A stretch of DNA of 64,000 nucleotides, taken from the NCBI GenBank assembly GCA_018825965.1, contig JAHKAA010000010.1:62001-126000 (forward strand), written 5' to 3'. Below the pieces are notes generated by a model. That model made no database searches. It was not told the origin of the DNA and saw nothing but the letters and a program-made list of their open reading frames with translations. Position numbers and translations under genes: made by a program. Origin of the DNA: Gammaproteobacteria bacterium. GTDB lineage: Bacteria; Pseudomonadota; Gammaproteobacteria; Enterobacterales; Alteromonadaceae. This document shows positions 18,020-28,248 of this stretch, in pieces (within the stretch, counting starts at the first letter, position 1; each line of letters opens with the position of its first letter).

Positions 18020-19744
18020 CTATGTCTGACTGGCGTTGCTGGTTGGTGCTATACCCACTGTGGTAATACGTTGCCCTACCATTTCACGCACATAAAGTGT
18101 GACTTCGCCGAAGTTTTTACTGGCCCCCACAGCAAGCGATTCTGCTAAAGCCTGACGTAATACCTCATCCAAGGACAAATGCCCGTCCGCAGAAAGCGCT
18201 ATGCCATAAGAGTGGGATAAGTCTTCCACTTTGGTGTAGCCTTTTAATTTCAATTCACCTGCTGGTAAATGCAGGTAATTGCTTTTGGCTATACCAGAGC
18301 AGACCAGATCCACAAAATCACGGACTTCGGGTTTCATCACAATAAATAAATGATCGCCTGCAAGCAGGAAGGTGGACCCCCGTGGCGGGATCACCTCATT
18401 GCCTCTGGTGATCATCGCCACCACAGTGCCGTCTGGCAAAGCCATTTGGGATAAACGACGGCCCGAAGCGCGCGAACTGTCGCCCAACTGATACTCCACT
18501 ATATCGGCATCTACATCACCTAAAGCGGTAATTTCCAGCGTAGCAGCAGGAGTTGCCGGAGCTGGCTCTGTTAATCCCAAAGCCCGGGCCATCAAGGGTA
18601 AAGTTGACCCCTGCACTGTGGCCGAAATTAGCACCACAAAAAACACCACACTAAAAATCAGTTCAGCGCCGGGCAAACCGTACATCAGCGGGTAAATAGC
18701 CAGAATAATAGGCACTGAACCTCTTAATCCAACCCAGGACACTAAGGTAATTTCCCGCATACTAAAACCAAATAATTTCAGCACCGGCAGCACAGACAAA
18801 GGCCGGGCCAGCAGCGTCAGCACCAAGGCTATTAACAAGCCTTCAAACCAGACATCCAGCAAGGTAGAAGGGTTAATCAGTAAACCTAAGATCACAAACA
18901 TAATAATCTGCCCTAACCAGGCCAGACCGTCGTGAAATAAGAAGGTACTGCGCTGAAACACAAACCTGCTGTTGCCTATCACTACCCCTGCAATAAAAAT
19001 AGCTAAAAAGCCACTGCCGCCTAAATTGGCCGCAACACCAAAGGCCAGTAAACCAAAAGCCGCCACCATCACAGGGTATAAACCGGAAGTAGTCAGGTGA
19101 ATGCGGTTAATAATACGCACGGACAACCAGCCAGCAGCCAGACCTACCACTGAACCTATGCCCATTTGCTGCACAAATAACATCAGCAGGCCAGTGCCGG
19201 GTTCTAAACCTTTCACCAGTACTTCTAATAAGCCTACGGTTAAAAATATCGCCATAGGATCGTTGGTCGCACTTTCAATTTCCAGCGTGGCTTTCAGGCG
19301 GGGATTAATGTGAATACCTGCATTACGCAGCAATGAAAACACTGCAGCAGCGTCGGTGGAACCTACTATGGCACCGATCAGCAAACCATAAAATAAAGAC
19401 AGATCCAGAATATAAGCAGCAGCTACACCGGTAATAATGGCAGTAACTAATACACCAAAAGTGGCCAATACAGAAGCGGGTTTCCATACCTGCCGGACAG
19501 AGATCATTGGCGTTTGCAAGCCACCATCAAACAAAATAATGGCTAAAGCCAAAGACCCGAGCGCATGTGCTATTTCGGCATTATCAAACACAATACCGCC
19601 AGGGCCATCTTCCCCCGCCAGCATGCCCACCATAAGAAACAATACCAGCACAGGTAATCCCAGTCTGGCTGACAACTTACTGGAAACAATGCCGAAAATA
19701 ATTAAAATCGCGGCTAATAAAATAATTTGGTCAATCACAAACAT
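18020..19744 (-). CDS. nhaP2: K+/H+ antiporter, NhaP2/CvrA type (CPA1)
   Basis: 574 aa, close to the 578 aa of E. coli CvrA. About twelve membrane helices (1-390) with the CPA1 features GEDGPGGI, LFDGGL, and the ion-binding ESATNDPMA, then a cytoplasmic RCK-C (TrkA-C) domain around 400-490 and a CorC-like end. It exchanges K+ or Na+ for protons across the inner membrane. ATG 19744 is preferred; a TTG-initiated extension upstream lacks homology, although the AGGAG lies rather far from the ATG. Confidence 0.88.
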   Translation of the reverse strand: MFVIDQIILLAAILIIFGIVSSKLSARLGLPVLVLFLMVGMLAGEDGPGGIVFDNAEIAHALGSLALAIILFDGGLQTPMISVRQVWKPASVLATFGVLVTAIITGVAAAYILDLSLFYGLLIGAIVGSTDAAAVFSLLRNAGIHINPRLKATLEIESATNDPMAIFLTVGLLEVLVKGLEPGTGLLMLFVQQMGIGSVVGLAAGWLSVRIINRIHLTTSGLYPVMVAAFGLLAFGVAANLGGSGFLAIFIAGVVIGNSRFVFQRSTFLFHDGLAWLGQIIMFVILGLLINPSTLLDVWFEGLLIALVLTLLARPLSVLPVLKLFGFSMREITLVSWVGLRGSVPIILAIYPLMYGLPGAELIFSVVFFVVLISATVQGSTLPLMARALGLTEPAPATPAATLEITALGDVDADIVEYQLGDSSRASGRRLSQMALPDGTVVAMITRGNEVIPPRGSTFLLAGDHLFIVMKPEVRDFVDLVCSGIAKSNYLHLPAGELKLKGYTKVEDLSHSYGIALSADGHLSLDEVLRQALAESLAVGASKNFGEVTLYVREMVGQRITTVGIAPTSNASQT

Positions 19745-20047
19745 GAATAGCTTTCTCACTCCTAAAGCTGCAGTCAACGCATGCAGCGGAACTTAATTTC
19801 GCAGCCCGATGCAACAAAAACAAGGCGATAAAACTGAAGGACCTCCTTAAGACCCCACGTCTGACTGCGATTTGACTATACCAGCAATTGTCTTAAAACA
19901 AATCAGAATATCCTTGTACCAGACACAGGCCAGCATTGATCTCGTGGTGTTAATCGCATATTTAAGACCGCCTCTTGTTCTTTGTTGCTTTTTTGTGCTG
20001 TGATGCAAAACAACATCTCCTCAGTACAAAATAAAAAGGATTTCAGA

Positions 20048-21376
20048 ATGCGCCTGCTTCCCCTCGCCTGCCTGGTCAGTTCAGCTTTAATCAGCACCAG
20101 CAACTTTGCTGTGCCAAAAGACTTAGCCGCCACTATTAACAGCGATTACCAACAGCATCTTGAACCGTTGTTTAAGCACTTTCATCAAAACCCTGAACTG
20201 TCTTTTATGGAGTTCAAAACGGCCGAACGTTTAGCCAAAGAGCTAAAAGCTGCAGGTTTTGAAGTCACTACTGGTGTCGGAAAAACAGGGGTGGTCGCCA
20301 TTTTGAAAAATGGTAAAGGCCCGCTGGTGATGATGCGCGCTGATATGGACGCTTTGCCGGTCGAAGAAAAAAGTGGTTTGCCTTATGCGTCTAAAGTAAA
20401 AAGCAAAGACTGGAACGGCAACCAAGTCTCAGTAATGCACGCTTGTGGTCACGATATGCATATCACCAGCTTAGTGGGCACAGCACGGCAGATGGTGAAC
20501 ATTAAAGATCAATGGCAAGGCACTTTGATGCTGATTGGCCAGCCTGCTGAAGAATATGTAGGTGGCGCTCAGAGCATGCGCGACGACAACATCTGGCAGC
20601 GCTTTGGCACACCGGATTACGCTATGGCTTTGCATGTATCCAGTGAAATTGAAGCAGGAAAGATTGTCGCAGTTGAAGGCTCGCCCTACTCTGGCGTGGA
20701 TTCGGTTGATATTCATATTCACGGTGTAGGTGCTCATGGTGCCAGCCCACACCGCGGCAAAGACCCTATAGTTTTAGGGTCCCAAATAGTACTGGCGCTG
20801 CAAAACATTGTCAGCCGCGAAATAGCGCCCAAAGAGCCCAGTGTGATTACAGTGGGTTCTTTTCATGCAGGTTCAAAACACAACATTATTCCAGACTCCG
20901 CCCATTTGCAGCTGACGGTACGGAACGACACCTTAGAAACCCGTGAGCAACTGATCAGCGCTATTAAAAGAGTGGCAACCAATATGGGTCGGGTTGCAGG
21001 TTTACCTGAAGATAAACTGCCGGAAGTCACAGTAGACCCACAAACCACACCTCCTACAGTCAATGATATTCCGCTGACACAAAGGTTAAAGCAGCGCTGG
21101 GTGAGTCACTTTGGCAGCGATATTCTGGATCAGAATTACAAACGCCTGGGCATGGGTGCTGAAGATTATCCGTTTTTAATAATGAACCCCACTATTCAGA
21201 GTGTGTATTTCCAGATAGGCGGCACACCTAAGCAAGACTTTGAACGCGAAAAACAAGGAGGTGCTCCGGTGCCAAGCCATCACAGCCCATTATTTAAAAT
21301 TGCACCTGAGCCCGCTATAAAAACAGGTGTGGAAGCCACAGTAGTCGCCTTGCTGGACCTGATGCCTAAGCAATAA
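20048..21376 (+). CDS. Exported M20-family amidohydrolase/peptidase
   Basis: 442 aa with a signal peptide (LACLVSSALISTSNFA). It belongs to the M20D/hippurate hydrolase group: RADMDALPVEE, the metal-binding HACGHDMH, and PAEEYVGGA with the catalytic Glu, then the dimerisation domain starting near VDIHIHGVGAHGA and a last metal-binding His near the end. Likely cleaves N-acyl amino acids or amide bonds in the periplasm. The start ATG at 20048 follows AAGGA; an upstream in-frame ATG at 19982 would bury the signal peptide. Confidence 0.9.
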   Translation: MRLLPLACLVSSALISTSNFAVPKDLAATINSDYQQHLEPLFKHFHQNPELSFMEFKTAERLAKELKAAGFEVTTGVGKTGVVAILKNGKGPLVMMRADMDALPVEEKSGLPYASKVKSKDWNGNQVSVMHACGHDMHITSLVGTARQMVNIKDQWQGTLMLIGQPAEEYVGGAQSMRDDNIWQRFGTPDYAMALHVSSEIEAGKIVAVEGSPYSGVDSVDIHIHGVGAHGASPHRGKDPIVLGSQIVLALQNIVSREIAPKEPSVITVGSFHAGSKHNIIPDSAHLQLTVRNDTLETREQLISAIKRVATNMGRVAGLPEDKLPEVTVDPQTTPPTVNDIPLTQRLKQRWVSHFGSDILDQNYKRLGMGAEDYPFLIMNPTIQSVYFQIGGTPKQDFEREKQGGAPVPSHHSPLFKIAPEPAIKTGVEATVVALLDLMPKQ

Positions 21377-21400
21377 ATAAGTCAGTAACTCATCCATACC

Positions 21401-21424
21401 GGCTTGCCTCTGGCAGGTCTTTTT
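21401..21424 (+). terminator. Rho-independent terminator
   Basis: An 8-bp stem with G-U pairs (21401-21408 with 21412-21419), a three-base loop and a run of five T residues lie 25 bp after the M20 hydrolase stop. Confidence 0.65.
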
Positions 21425-21549
21425 GTAAGATAAACTTACAATTGAGTTTCGACTCTGGCGGTAAATCAGGTTAGTCTGGAAAGGCTGTCATCAGCTTTTT
21501 AATCAGGCCTGATGATGCCCATAATTAATAACTAAAAGGAAAACGCAAA

Positions 21550-23421
21550 GTGCGCCATTCATTATTAGCTCTTAGCATTGCCGCATTACTGGCAGGCTGC
21601 AGTCCGGCCCAGGACACATCAACCACCACATCGACCACAGCAGAAGCAACCACTGCAGCAGAAACTCAGGCGCTTGTATCTGAATCAGAACGCCTGAATC
21701 AATGGTTTGAAACCAAATACGAAGAACAGCTGCAAATGAGCCCGCTGAGCATGACGTTTTTAGGCCGCAAGGATAAAAACGACCAGATTGATGACATGAC
21801 AGAAGCAGCAGAAAAAGAACAACTGGCATGGCAGGCTGCCACAGTGGACGCATTAAAAACTCAGTTTGATTACAGCAAATTAGACACTGAAGCCAAAACA
21901 TCGTACGACTTATGGATTTATCAATACGAACAAGCCCGCGATGCTGCCGCCTTTAACGCCAATGCCTATGTGTTTAATCAGATGCAGGGCCTGCATTCGT
22001 TTTTACCTCAGGTCATGATGAACTTCCATAAAGTAGAAGAAGTGGCTGATATGGAAGCTTATGTGAAGCGTATTGGTGGCATAGCCAAGGCTATCGCAGA
22101 CTTGCAGCAACGCGCTGCCAGTTATGCTGAAGCTGGTGTACGTCCACCACGTTTTGCCTATGAAGGCGTAATAGAACAGGTCAATAATCTGCTAAACGGT
22201 GCGCCTTTTAAAGAAAGCGATAAAGACGCCCCTTTATGGGCAGATGCAAAATCCAAAGTAGAAGCACTGAAAAAAGCCGACAAACTGGATGATAAAAAAG
22301 CAGAACAGTTGCTGGCCGATGCTAAATCTGCTTTAACCACGCAATTTCAGCCGTCCTATCAGGCTTTATTAGCCTTTTTAACCAGCGAGCTGGATAAAAC
22401 TCAGCAGAATGTGACTGGTGTCTCTACTCAGCCAAATGGTGTGGCGTACTACAACCACAAGTTGGCTCAGTCAACAACAACGGATTTAACCGCAGATGAA
22501 ATTCACCAGATAGGCTTAACTGAAGTAGACCGCCTCACTAAAGAAATGATTGCGATCAAAGACAAAGTGGGTTTTAAAGGTTCACTTAAAGAGTTCTTCA
22601 CCTTTATTAAAACGGACTCCCAGTTCTTTTATCCGGATACAGACGAAGGCCGTCAGGGTTACATTACAGACTCTGAAGCCTACCTGGCTTTTATCGAGAA
22701 AAAACTGCCTGAATACTTTGGTATTCTGCCCAAAGCGCCTTTAGTGGTAAAACGGGTGGAAGCCTTCCGTGAACAACCTGGCGCAGCTCAGCATTATTTC
22801 CCCGGCACCCCGGACGGCAAACGCCCTGGGATCTACTACGCGCATTTGTCTGATATGAAACAAATGCCAAAAAATGAAATGGAAGCTATTGCTTACCATG
22901 AAGGCAGCCCGGGCCACCATATGCAGTTATCTATTGCACAGGAATTGACCTCAGTCCCTACTTTCCGTACTCAGGCACGTTTTACTGCCTATATCGAAGG
23001 TTGGGGTTTGTACTCTGAGTTATTGGCCAAAGAAATGGGGGCCTACCAGAATGATTACTCAGACTTTGGGCGTTTAATCACAGAAATGTGGCGTGCCGTA
23101 CGTTTAGTGGTTGATACCGGCTTGCACAGCAAAGGCTGGACTGAACAACAAGCTGTTGAGTACTTTAAAGAGAAAACCCCTGTGGCTGAAGGTGCAGTGG
23201 TTTCTGAAGTACGCCGTTATCTGGTGATGCCAGGTCAGGCTACAGCTTATAAAATTGGTATGCTGAAAATTTTAGAAATTCGCGCCAAAGCCAAAGAGCA
23301 GTTAGGTGACAAGTTTGATATCCGTGGTTTCCACGACACCATCTTAGGTGGTGGTGCATTGCCTCTGCAGGTACTGGAAAAACGTGTACAGAACTGGGTA
23401 GACAGTGTGAAAGCTGCATAA
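21550..23421 (+). CDS. DUF885 zinc-dependent lipoprotein hydrolase
   Basis: 623 aa with a lipoprotein signal (LLAGC, Cys17) followed by a Thr/Ala-rich linker. The DUF885 domain fills the rest; it carries HEGSPGHH at 450-457, the metal-binding motif of this gluzincin-like family, and ARFTAYIEGWGLYSE about 30 residues on, which supplies the next acidic ligand. Family members are thought to be peptidases. Start is GTG 21550 with AAAAGGAA upstream. A terminator follows at once, so it is a single-gene unit. Confidence 0.87.
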   Translation: MRHSLLALSIAALLAGCSPAQDTSTTTSTTAEATTAAETQALVSESERLNQWFETKYEEQLQMSPLSMTFLGRKDKNDQIDDMTEAAEKEQLAWQAATVDALKTQFDYSKLDTEAKTSYDLWIYQYEQARDAAAFNANAYVFNQMQGLHSFLPQVMMNFHKVEEVADMEAYVKRIGGIAKAIADLQQRAASYAEAGVRPPRFAYEGVIEQVNNLLNGAPFKESDKDAPLWADAKSKVEALKKADKLDDKKAEQLLADAKSALTTQFQPSYQALLAFLTSELDKTQQNVTGVSTQPNGVAYYNHKLAQSTTTDLTADEIHQIGLTEVDRLTKEMIAIKDKVGFKGSLKEFFTFIKTDSQFFYPDTDEGRQGYITDSEAYLAFIEKKLPEYFGILPKAPLVVKRVEAFREQPGAAQHYFPGTPDGKRPGIYYAHLSDMKQMPKNEMEAIAYHEGSPGHHMQLSIAQELTSVPTFRTQARFTAYIEGWGLYSELLAKEMGAYQNDYSDFGRLITEMWRAVRLVVDTGLHSKGWTEQQAVEYFKEKTPVAEGAVVSEVRRYLVMPGQATAYKIGMLKILEIRAKAKEQLGDKFDIRGFHDTILGGGALPLQVLEKRVQNWVDSVKAA

Positions 23422-23442
23422 CTTTTGGTTTTTTGCTTTGAC

Positions 23443-23466
23443 ATGGCCCCTGATGGGGCCATTTTT
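23443..23466 (+). terminator. Rho-independent terminator
   Basis: A perfect 8-bp stem (23443-23450 with 23455-23462), loop TGAT, then T residues, directly after the DUF885 gene. Confidence 0.85.
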
Positions 23467-23546
23467 GTTTCAGATCCAGCTTGCTACAACTTCAGCGTCA
23501 GTGTTAACCTTCTGGTCACATTTATCTAAGTTACAGGGATGAAACG

Positions 23547-24872
23547 ATGTACAAATCTTTACTGGTAAGCAGTTTATTGTTTTGCGCTGTGGCACAAGCT
23601 GATTTGCTGGACGCCTTAAAATACTATGAAAAAAAAGACTACACCAAAGCTCATGCGGAATTCGCTTCATTAGTGCCTCTTGGCAATGAAACTGCGGCTT
23701 TTAATCTGGCGGTTATGTATCAGGAAGGGCAAGGTGTAGCTGTCGATCTGGCAAAAACCCAGGCTTATCTGCAATTGGCTTATAGCCTTGGCGATACAAA
23801 ATCAGAGCGTCTGGCAAAAGCTTTATTCGATCAGTTGCCCTCCTCAGAACAACAGCGGGCCAATGCCAGCTTTGAGCAGTTAGTCGCTTCTGTGCAGATT
23901 AATAATCCGGCCGCGGATGAACAGCCTGAAGCTGATATGCCAGAGCCTATATCCCGCAAAGAACCTATGTATCCGAGATCTGCTGCCCGCCAGGGACTTT
24001 TTGGTTTTGCTGAAGCCCGTTTTCTGATCGATGAAAAAGGCAAGGTACAAGGTGTTGAAATCGTCAACGAGTATCCAAAAAGCACCTTTGATACTTCCGC
24101 AAAAAAAGCGCTGAGTGAATGGCAATATCAGGCGACAGGACAAAAACATATTGGTCGGGTTTCGCTGAGTTATACTCTTGGTGGTTTGGTGCTGAATAAA
24201 AAACGCATCGACAAATTGATCAAAGAACATAAACTGTTTGACTATGCAGTGGCTGGCTCACCAGGCCATCAGTACCTGCTTGGCTCCTTGTTACGACTGG
24301 TCAATAGCAACGCCTTTTTACATTTGGAGGAAGATCCAGACCAACCTATAACCTCAGATTTCAACCTGCCACAGGAACTTTTCAGCCAGAACAATCTGGA
24401 TCCCAGACCTTTAACGGGTTTTAAAGGCAAAGCTAAAGTAACAACGGATGACCAAGGCACAGTCACTGCTGTGCTTGAAAGCAAACCGCTTAGCAAAACA
24501 GAAGTGGAGGGCATGCTACTGGGTCAGAAACTGCATGCCAAAGCCAAAGCAGGTCAGTATTCCATCAATACCGTTGCCAAAGAGAATGGTAAGGTTTATG
24601 TCAGTAAAGTACTGAAAGTGTCGCCTTATTACAGCAGCGACTACTGGTTACTGACCGCTGCTAAAAACGGTCATCTGGAGGCGCAACGTTTAATGGCAGC
24701 TCGTTCTGATGAATGGGAAAACTATATGCTGCAACAAAATGATGCTGTGATACAAACCTGGGCAGGCGTCAGTAGAATACTCAAAGGTGAGCAGGAACAA
24801 GGACATGTATTGCTGGACAAAGCCATAGCTCAGCAGTATGAGGTGGCTGAACAGATTAAAGCTGCACTGTGA
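23547..24872 (+). CDS. Periplasmic Sel1-repeat protein with TonB C-terminal domain
   Basis: 441 aa. A cleavable signal peptide (MYKSLLVSSLLFCAVAQA) is followed by Sel1/TPR-like repeats (about 20-95: FNLAVMYQEGQGV), then a TonB C-terminal domain (about 130-215: EPMYPRSAARQGLFGFAEAR, later ALSEWQYQATG) and a further region of about 220 aa with another Sel1-like tail. Real TonB has an N-terminal membrane anchor and a proline-rich linker; both are missing, so this is a free periplasmic protein that cannot transduce energy in the normal way. No exbBD is nearby. Function unknown. Confidence 0.8.
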   Translation: MYKSLLVSSLLFCAVAQADLLDALKYYEKKDYTKAHAEFASLVPLGNETAAFNLAVMYQEGQGVAVDLAKTQAYLQLAYSLGDTKSERLAKALFDQLPSSEQQRANASFEQLVASVQINNPAADEQPEADMPEPISRKEPMYPRSAARQGLFGFAEARFLIDEKGKVQGVEIVNEYPKSTFDTSAKKALSEWQYQATGQKHIGRVSLSYTLGGLVLNKKRIDKLIKEHKLFDYAVAGSPGHQYLLGSLLRLVNSNAFLHLEEDPDQPITSDFNLPQELFSQNNLDPRPLTGFKGKAKVTTDDQGTVTAVLESKPLSKTEVEGMLLGQKLHAKAKAGQYSINTVAKENGKVYVSKVLKVSPYYSSDYWLLTAAKNGHLEAQRLMAARSDEWENYMLQQNDAVIQTWAGVSRILKGEQEQGHVLLDKAIAQQYEVAEQIKAAL

Positions 24873-24891
24873 TCTTTGGTTCAGCCAGCTC

Positions 24892-24919
24892 AAAGCCCAC
24901 TTCTTGTGGGCTTTTTCTT
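24892..24919. terminator. Bidirectional terminator
   Basis: A perfect 9-bp stem (24892-24900 with 24906-24914) with T residues on the plus strand and A residues before it, between two convergent genes. Confidence 0.85.
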
Positions 24920-24931
24920 GCTCAAACCAAA

Positions 24932-26524
24932 CTAGCGAACAGATTTCCGCTCCAAAGCTGCATGCATATCTTCCAGCTGCACTCCTCTGGTATCAATGCC
25001 ATGGCGATGCAACATCAAGGCAGCGATCATCAAAGCGGCCATAATCACCAAAGCGGATAACGCCATCTGATCAAATAAGCCCATCACGCCAAGCAAGGCC
25101 CCTAAAATGCCACCAAATTTTGAACTGGCAGCCACTATGCCAGACCCTGTGCCGCGTAAATGCACCGGATAAATTTCAGCGGCATAAGGGATCAGCATAG
25201 CGATCACTCCACTGGCACTGACCAACAGCAGAGCAATAGACACAGAAAGCTGGGTTACCGATCGGCTGTCCAGCCAGTCAAATACACAGAAACTAAACAA
25301 AGACAAAGCTGTTAACAGGATAAACAACAGCAGGGTTTTGATACTGTTCCAGCTGTGATACAGCCAGATCACTAAACCTACACCTGGCAAAGCAAAAAAA
25401 GCTGATTTGGTAATAATGGCGCTGGCCTGTCCTGCCATGCCCATTTCACCTAAGTTTGTTGGCAGCCATAACATAAAGCCAAAATTCACCAGACCCCAGG
25501 CCACACCAGCGGCCACTAAACCCAAGGTAATGCCGGCATAATGCCCTTGTAATAACTGCCTGAACCCAGAATGCTGCACTGCTGGCTCTTCTTCTACTAC
25601 TATACTGCTTTGATCCTGCGCCTGTACGCCGCTAAAAAGTTGCAACACCAGCCGTGCTTCGCTGGTTAAGCCTTTGCTGGCCAGATAACGTGGTGACTCC
25701 GGAATATAACGGTTTAAAAAAATAACTAATAAACCTGTGGGTAAACCAAGCATCCATAACACACGCCAGCTAAACATAGGCTCCAGTATGGCAGCAGAAC
25801 CTGAAGCCGCCAGATAACCAGCCGCTGTGCCAAAACCACCTAAAGCGACCAATAACCAACCGCGGTGGGTTGCTGGTATAGTTTCGGCCATCAGAGTAAA
25901 GGTGATAGGCAATAAGCCCCCTGCTGATAACCCCATCAAAAAGCACATCACCAGATTCCACTCAAAAGATGGCATAGCACCACAAATAGCAGTGCCAATA
26001 AACATCAAGGCTGACAATAAAATAGCAGCCCTGCGGCCAAACCAATCTGCCATCATGCCCCACAATACTGAGCCAATAGTAGTGCCTGTTAACGCCACCA
26101 ACGCCAGTACGCCAGCTTCTTTAGAGCTGATGCCATATTCGGCTTTCATACCCGGCATCACAAAACCTAAAGTGGCGGGTTTCATCACATCCACTATCAC
26201 AGCAGCCATCAGCACCATGACTAAGGTCCAGTGTTCTTTATTCAGTGGTAACTGGTCAGCCACATGAAAATGTAATCTGCTGCTGTCGTTGCTGCGTAGT
26301 TGATCCAGCCGTGGCATCAAACCATAGATGGCCAGCACTAAGCCAAGCGGAATCAACCCCATGCCAATCAGCATGTTGCTGTCCATGGGCATACCCACCA
26401 TCTGATAATTCATATGAGAGGCATGGATAAACATCGGTATATGAGCCAACCCCCCCAAGGTAATACCTATGCAACCCAGCCAGAAAGCCAGTGGGTGGTA
26501 AAAATTCAATCCCTGCGATTTCAT
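24932..26524 (-). CDS. MFS transporter (sugar/aromatic-acid symporter type)
   Basis: 530-aa inner-membrane secondary transporter. The MFS core starts near residue 95 and shows the loop 2-3 motif (GMMADWFGRRAAILL), the matching loop (PESPRYLA) and EIYPVHLRGTGSGI near helix 10-11, as in the sugar porter and AAHS families. Two extra N-terminal hydrophobic segments (about 10-75) with a His/Met-rich stretch (HIPMFIHASHMNYQMVGMPM) precede it. Substrate unknown. Confidence 0.85.
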   Translation of the reverse strand: MKSQGLNFYHPLAFWLGCIGITLGGLAHIPMFIHASHMNYQMVGMPMDSNMLIGMGLIPLGLVLAIYGLMPRLDQLRSNDSSRLHFHVADQLPLNKEHWTLVMVLMAAVIVDVMKPATLGFVMPGMKAEYGISSKEAGVLALVALTGTTIGSVLWGMMADWFGRRAAILLSALMFIGTAICGAMPSFEWNLVMCFLMGLSAGGLLPITFTLMAETIPATHRGWLLVALGGFGTAAGYLAASGSAAILEPMFSWRVLWMLGLPTGLLVIFLNRYIPESPRYLASKGLTSEARLVLQLFSGVQAQDQSSIVVEEEPAVQHSGFRQLLQGHYAGITLGLVAAGVAWGLVNFGFMLWLPTNLGEMGMAGQASAIITKSAFFALPGVGLVIWLYHSWNSIKTLLLFILLTALSLFSFCVFDWLDSRSVTQLSVSIALLLVSASGVIAMLIPYAAEIYPVHLRGTGSGIVAASSKFGGILGALLGVMGLFDQMALSALVIMAALMIAALMLHRHGIDTRGVQLEDMHAALERKSVR

Positions 26525-26747
26525 CAGATCTGTCTCTGTCAGCGGCCCCTGATGAGGCCCTTTTTATCAGCGCAGAGCATACTGGGCAAATCTGTAGTGC
26601 CGCAACAGCTATTTTTCGTAAAAGCCTTTGATTGGAAACCAAAAAATTGCGATGTTTTGATTGGCTAATTCAGCTACCATAAATCTTCACTCTGTCAGCC
26701 TTACACAAGACTGTATAAGGCGTTTCCCTACTCCACCTGAGGATTGT

Positions 26748-28241
26748 ATGCGTAGTTTGTCTGTTGCTTTGCTTTGTTTATTCAGTGGTTTTGCTGTGGC
26801 TAAACCCGGTGAACTGGTATTTTCCAGCGACTTTGAACAAGACGCTCATCAATGGAATATTCTGGCCGGTTGCCAGCGTAGCTCCGAAATGGCCAGAACT
26901 GGTGTCAGCAGCTTATTTTGTCAGGATGGCAGCAGCTCTTTAATCAGCCGTTATCCGGTGTCAGAATTAGGTTTACTGGAGTTTTGGGTCAAACCTCAGT
27001 CGGCTTTTACCAGTTACCGCATTAATATTTTAACCTCCTCTTCTGTGGCTTTAGATGCACAGTGGCAACAGGTTGGCCTGGTGGAGGCACCACCTGGCAC
27101 TGAAAACTATATGGCGCATCGTATATCCATTGATGATCCGGGTCGTAAGTACCTGAGACTGGATATTGAAACCTTGCACGGTGGTGTCGCTTTGGATGAT
27201 GTAGTGCTGGACCGTATTCTGCTGGATACCGCTTTGCAGAAAAATGAGCAAAAAATTATCACTGGCATTCTGGATAAGCTGCAAACCAATAAAAACTATG
27301 AGCTGCAAAGCGAGTCGTTCCGCACTATAGGTAAAAACTATGCGGCGCAGTTGGAAAGTCAGCGACAGTATCTGGAGTACGCCAACGCTATTTATTCAAC
27401 CATTACTTTTGCGCTGGCCAGTTCTGAGCGCAATAAAATGTCGAATCCTATGGCCTATTCGTCATTCCGCACTATTTTAGCTGACACCAAAAGAGTGGCC
27501 TCCCCTCTGCAACAAGCCAGGTTAAATTCGATGGTGAAACCTTTTGGTGATTTAACTACGGCCACTTTAACTGTGGTCAGCGGCGGTTTATATGCCGCTT
27601 TTGCTGAACCTTTTAAGTCCTTTCTGGCCACAGCTTTTGATAAGTCCAATTACGAAAACGCCGATTTAAACCGTAAAGACCGCAAGTTTGCCGAAGAAAA
27701 CGGTTTAAAAATTTACGAACAGGCTGAGAAATTTTTAACCGAGCTGGAACGTGAACTGGTGCAGGTGTCTGCGCTGGAAAACGATTTGCAGCATATGCTG
27801 AAAATGGTAGAACTGTTCCGTAAAGATTTAGACAAACACCTGCGTAACTATATACAGCATGCAGGCCTTGCCCGCACTCAGGAAAACTACAGTCGGGTGA
27901 TGAGTAAAGAAGAATCTATTCGTGCTCTGGTGATCAGCGAGGTCGGCGAAAACGTCACTAATAAAGCTCAGGGGTATCTGGCTGCCAATAACAATACCCA
28001 GCTTATTCAGTACATGCTGAAAACTTCAGAGCAGCTTGAAGGCATGCAGGAGTTTAAAGAGCGCTTTAACCAAATTACCTCGTCAGCTATTACCTTCTAC
28101 GACAAATTTGAGCGCTCCGTAGCACCGGATCAAAACCCCTTTACTAACGCCAAAGATAAAGCTGCATGGGAGCAACATGCACAAAAAGCCCGTACCTATA
28201 TCAGGCAGTCAAAAGAGGCGTTTGCCAAGGCTTATATGTAA
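26748..28241 (+). CDS. Secreted protein of unknown function, beta-sandwich plus coiled coil
   Basis: 497 aa. Signal peptide (ALLCLFSGFAVA), then about 20-150 a beta-rich part that reads like a carbohydrate-binding or concanavalin-like sandwich (VFSSDFEQDAHQWNILAGC, later ALDDVVLDRI), then about 160-497 long charged helices with coiled-coil character (LTELERELVQVSALENDLQH). The start ATG at 26748 follows GAGG. I do not recognise a named family. It could be a surface or periplasmic binding protein. Confidence 0.65.
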   Translation: MRSLSVALLCLFSGFAVAKPGELVFSSDFEQDAHQWNILAGCQRSSEMARTGVSSLFCQDGSSSLISRYPVSELGLLEFWVKPQSAFTSYRINILTSSSVALDAQWQQVGLVEAPPGTENYMAHRISIDDPGRKYLRLDIETLHGGVALDDVVLDRILLDTALQKNEQKIITGILDKLQTNKNYELQSESFRTIGKNYAAQLESQRQYLEYANAIYSTITFALASSERNKMSNPMAYSSFRTILADTKRVASPLQQARLNSMVKPFGDLTTATLTVVSGGLYAAFAEPFKSFLATAFDKSNYENADLNRKDRKFAEENGLKIYEQAEKFLTELERELVQVSALENDLQHMLKMVELFRKDLDKHLRNYIQHAGLARTQENYSRVMSKEESIRALVISEVGENVTNKAQGYLAANNNTQLIQYMLKTSEQLEGMQEFKERFNQITSSAITFYDKFERSVAPDQNPFTNAKDKAAWEQHAQKARTYIRQSKEAFAKAYM

Positions 28242-28248
28242 GTGGGAG

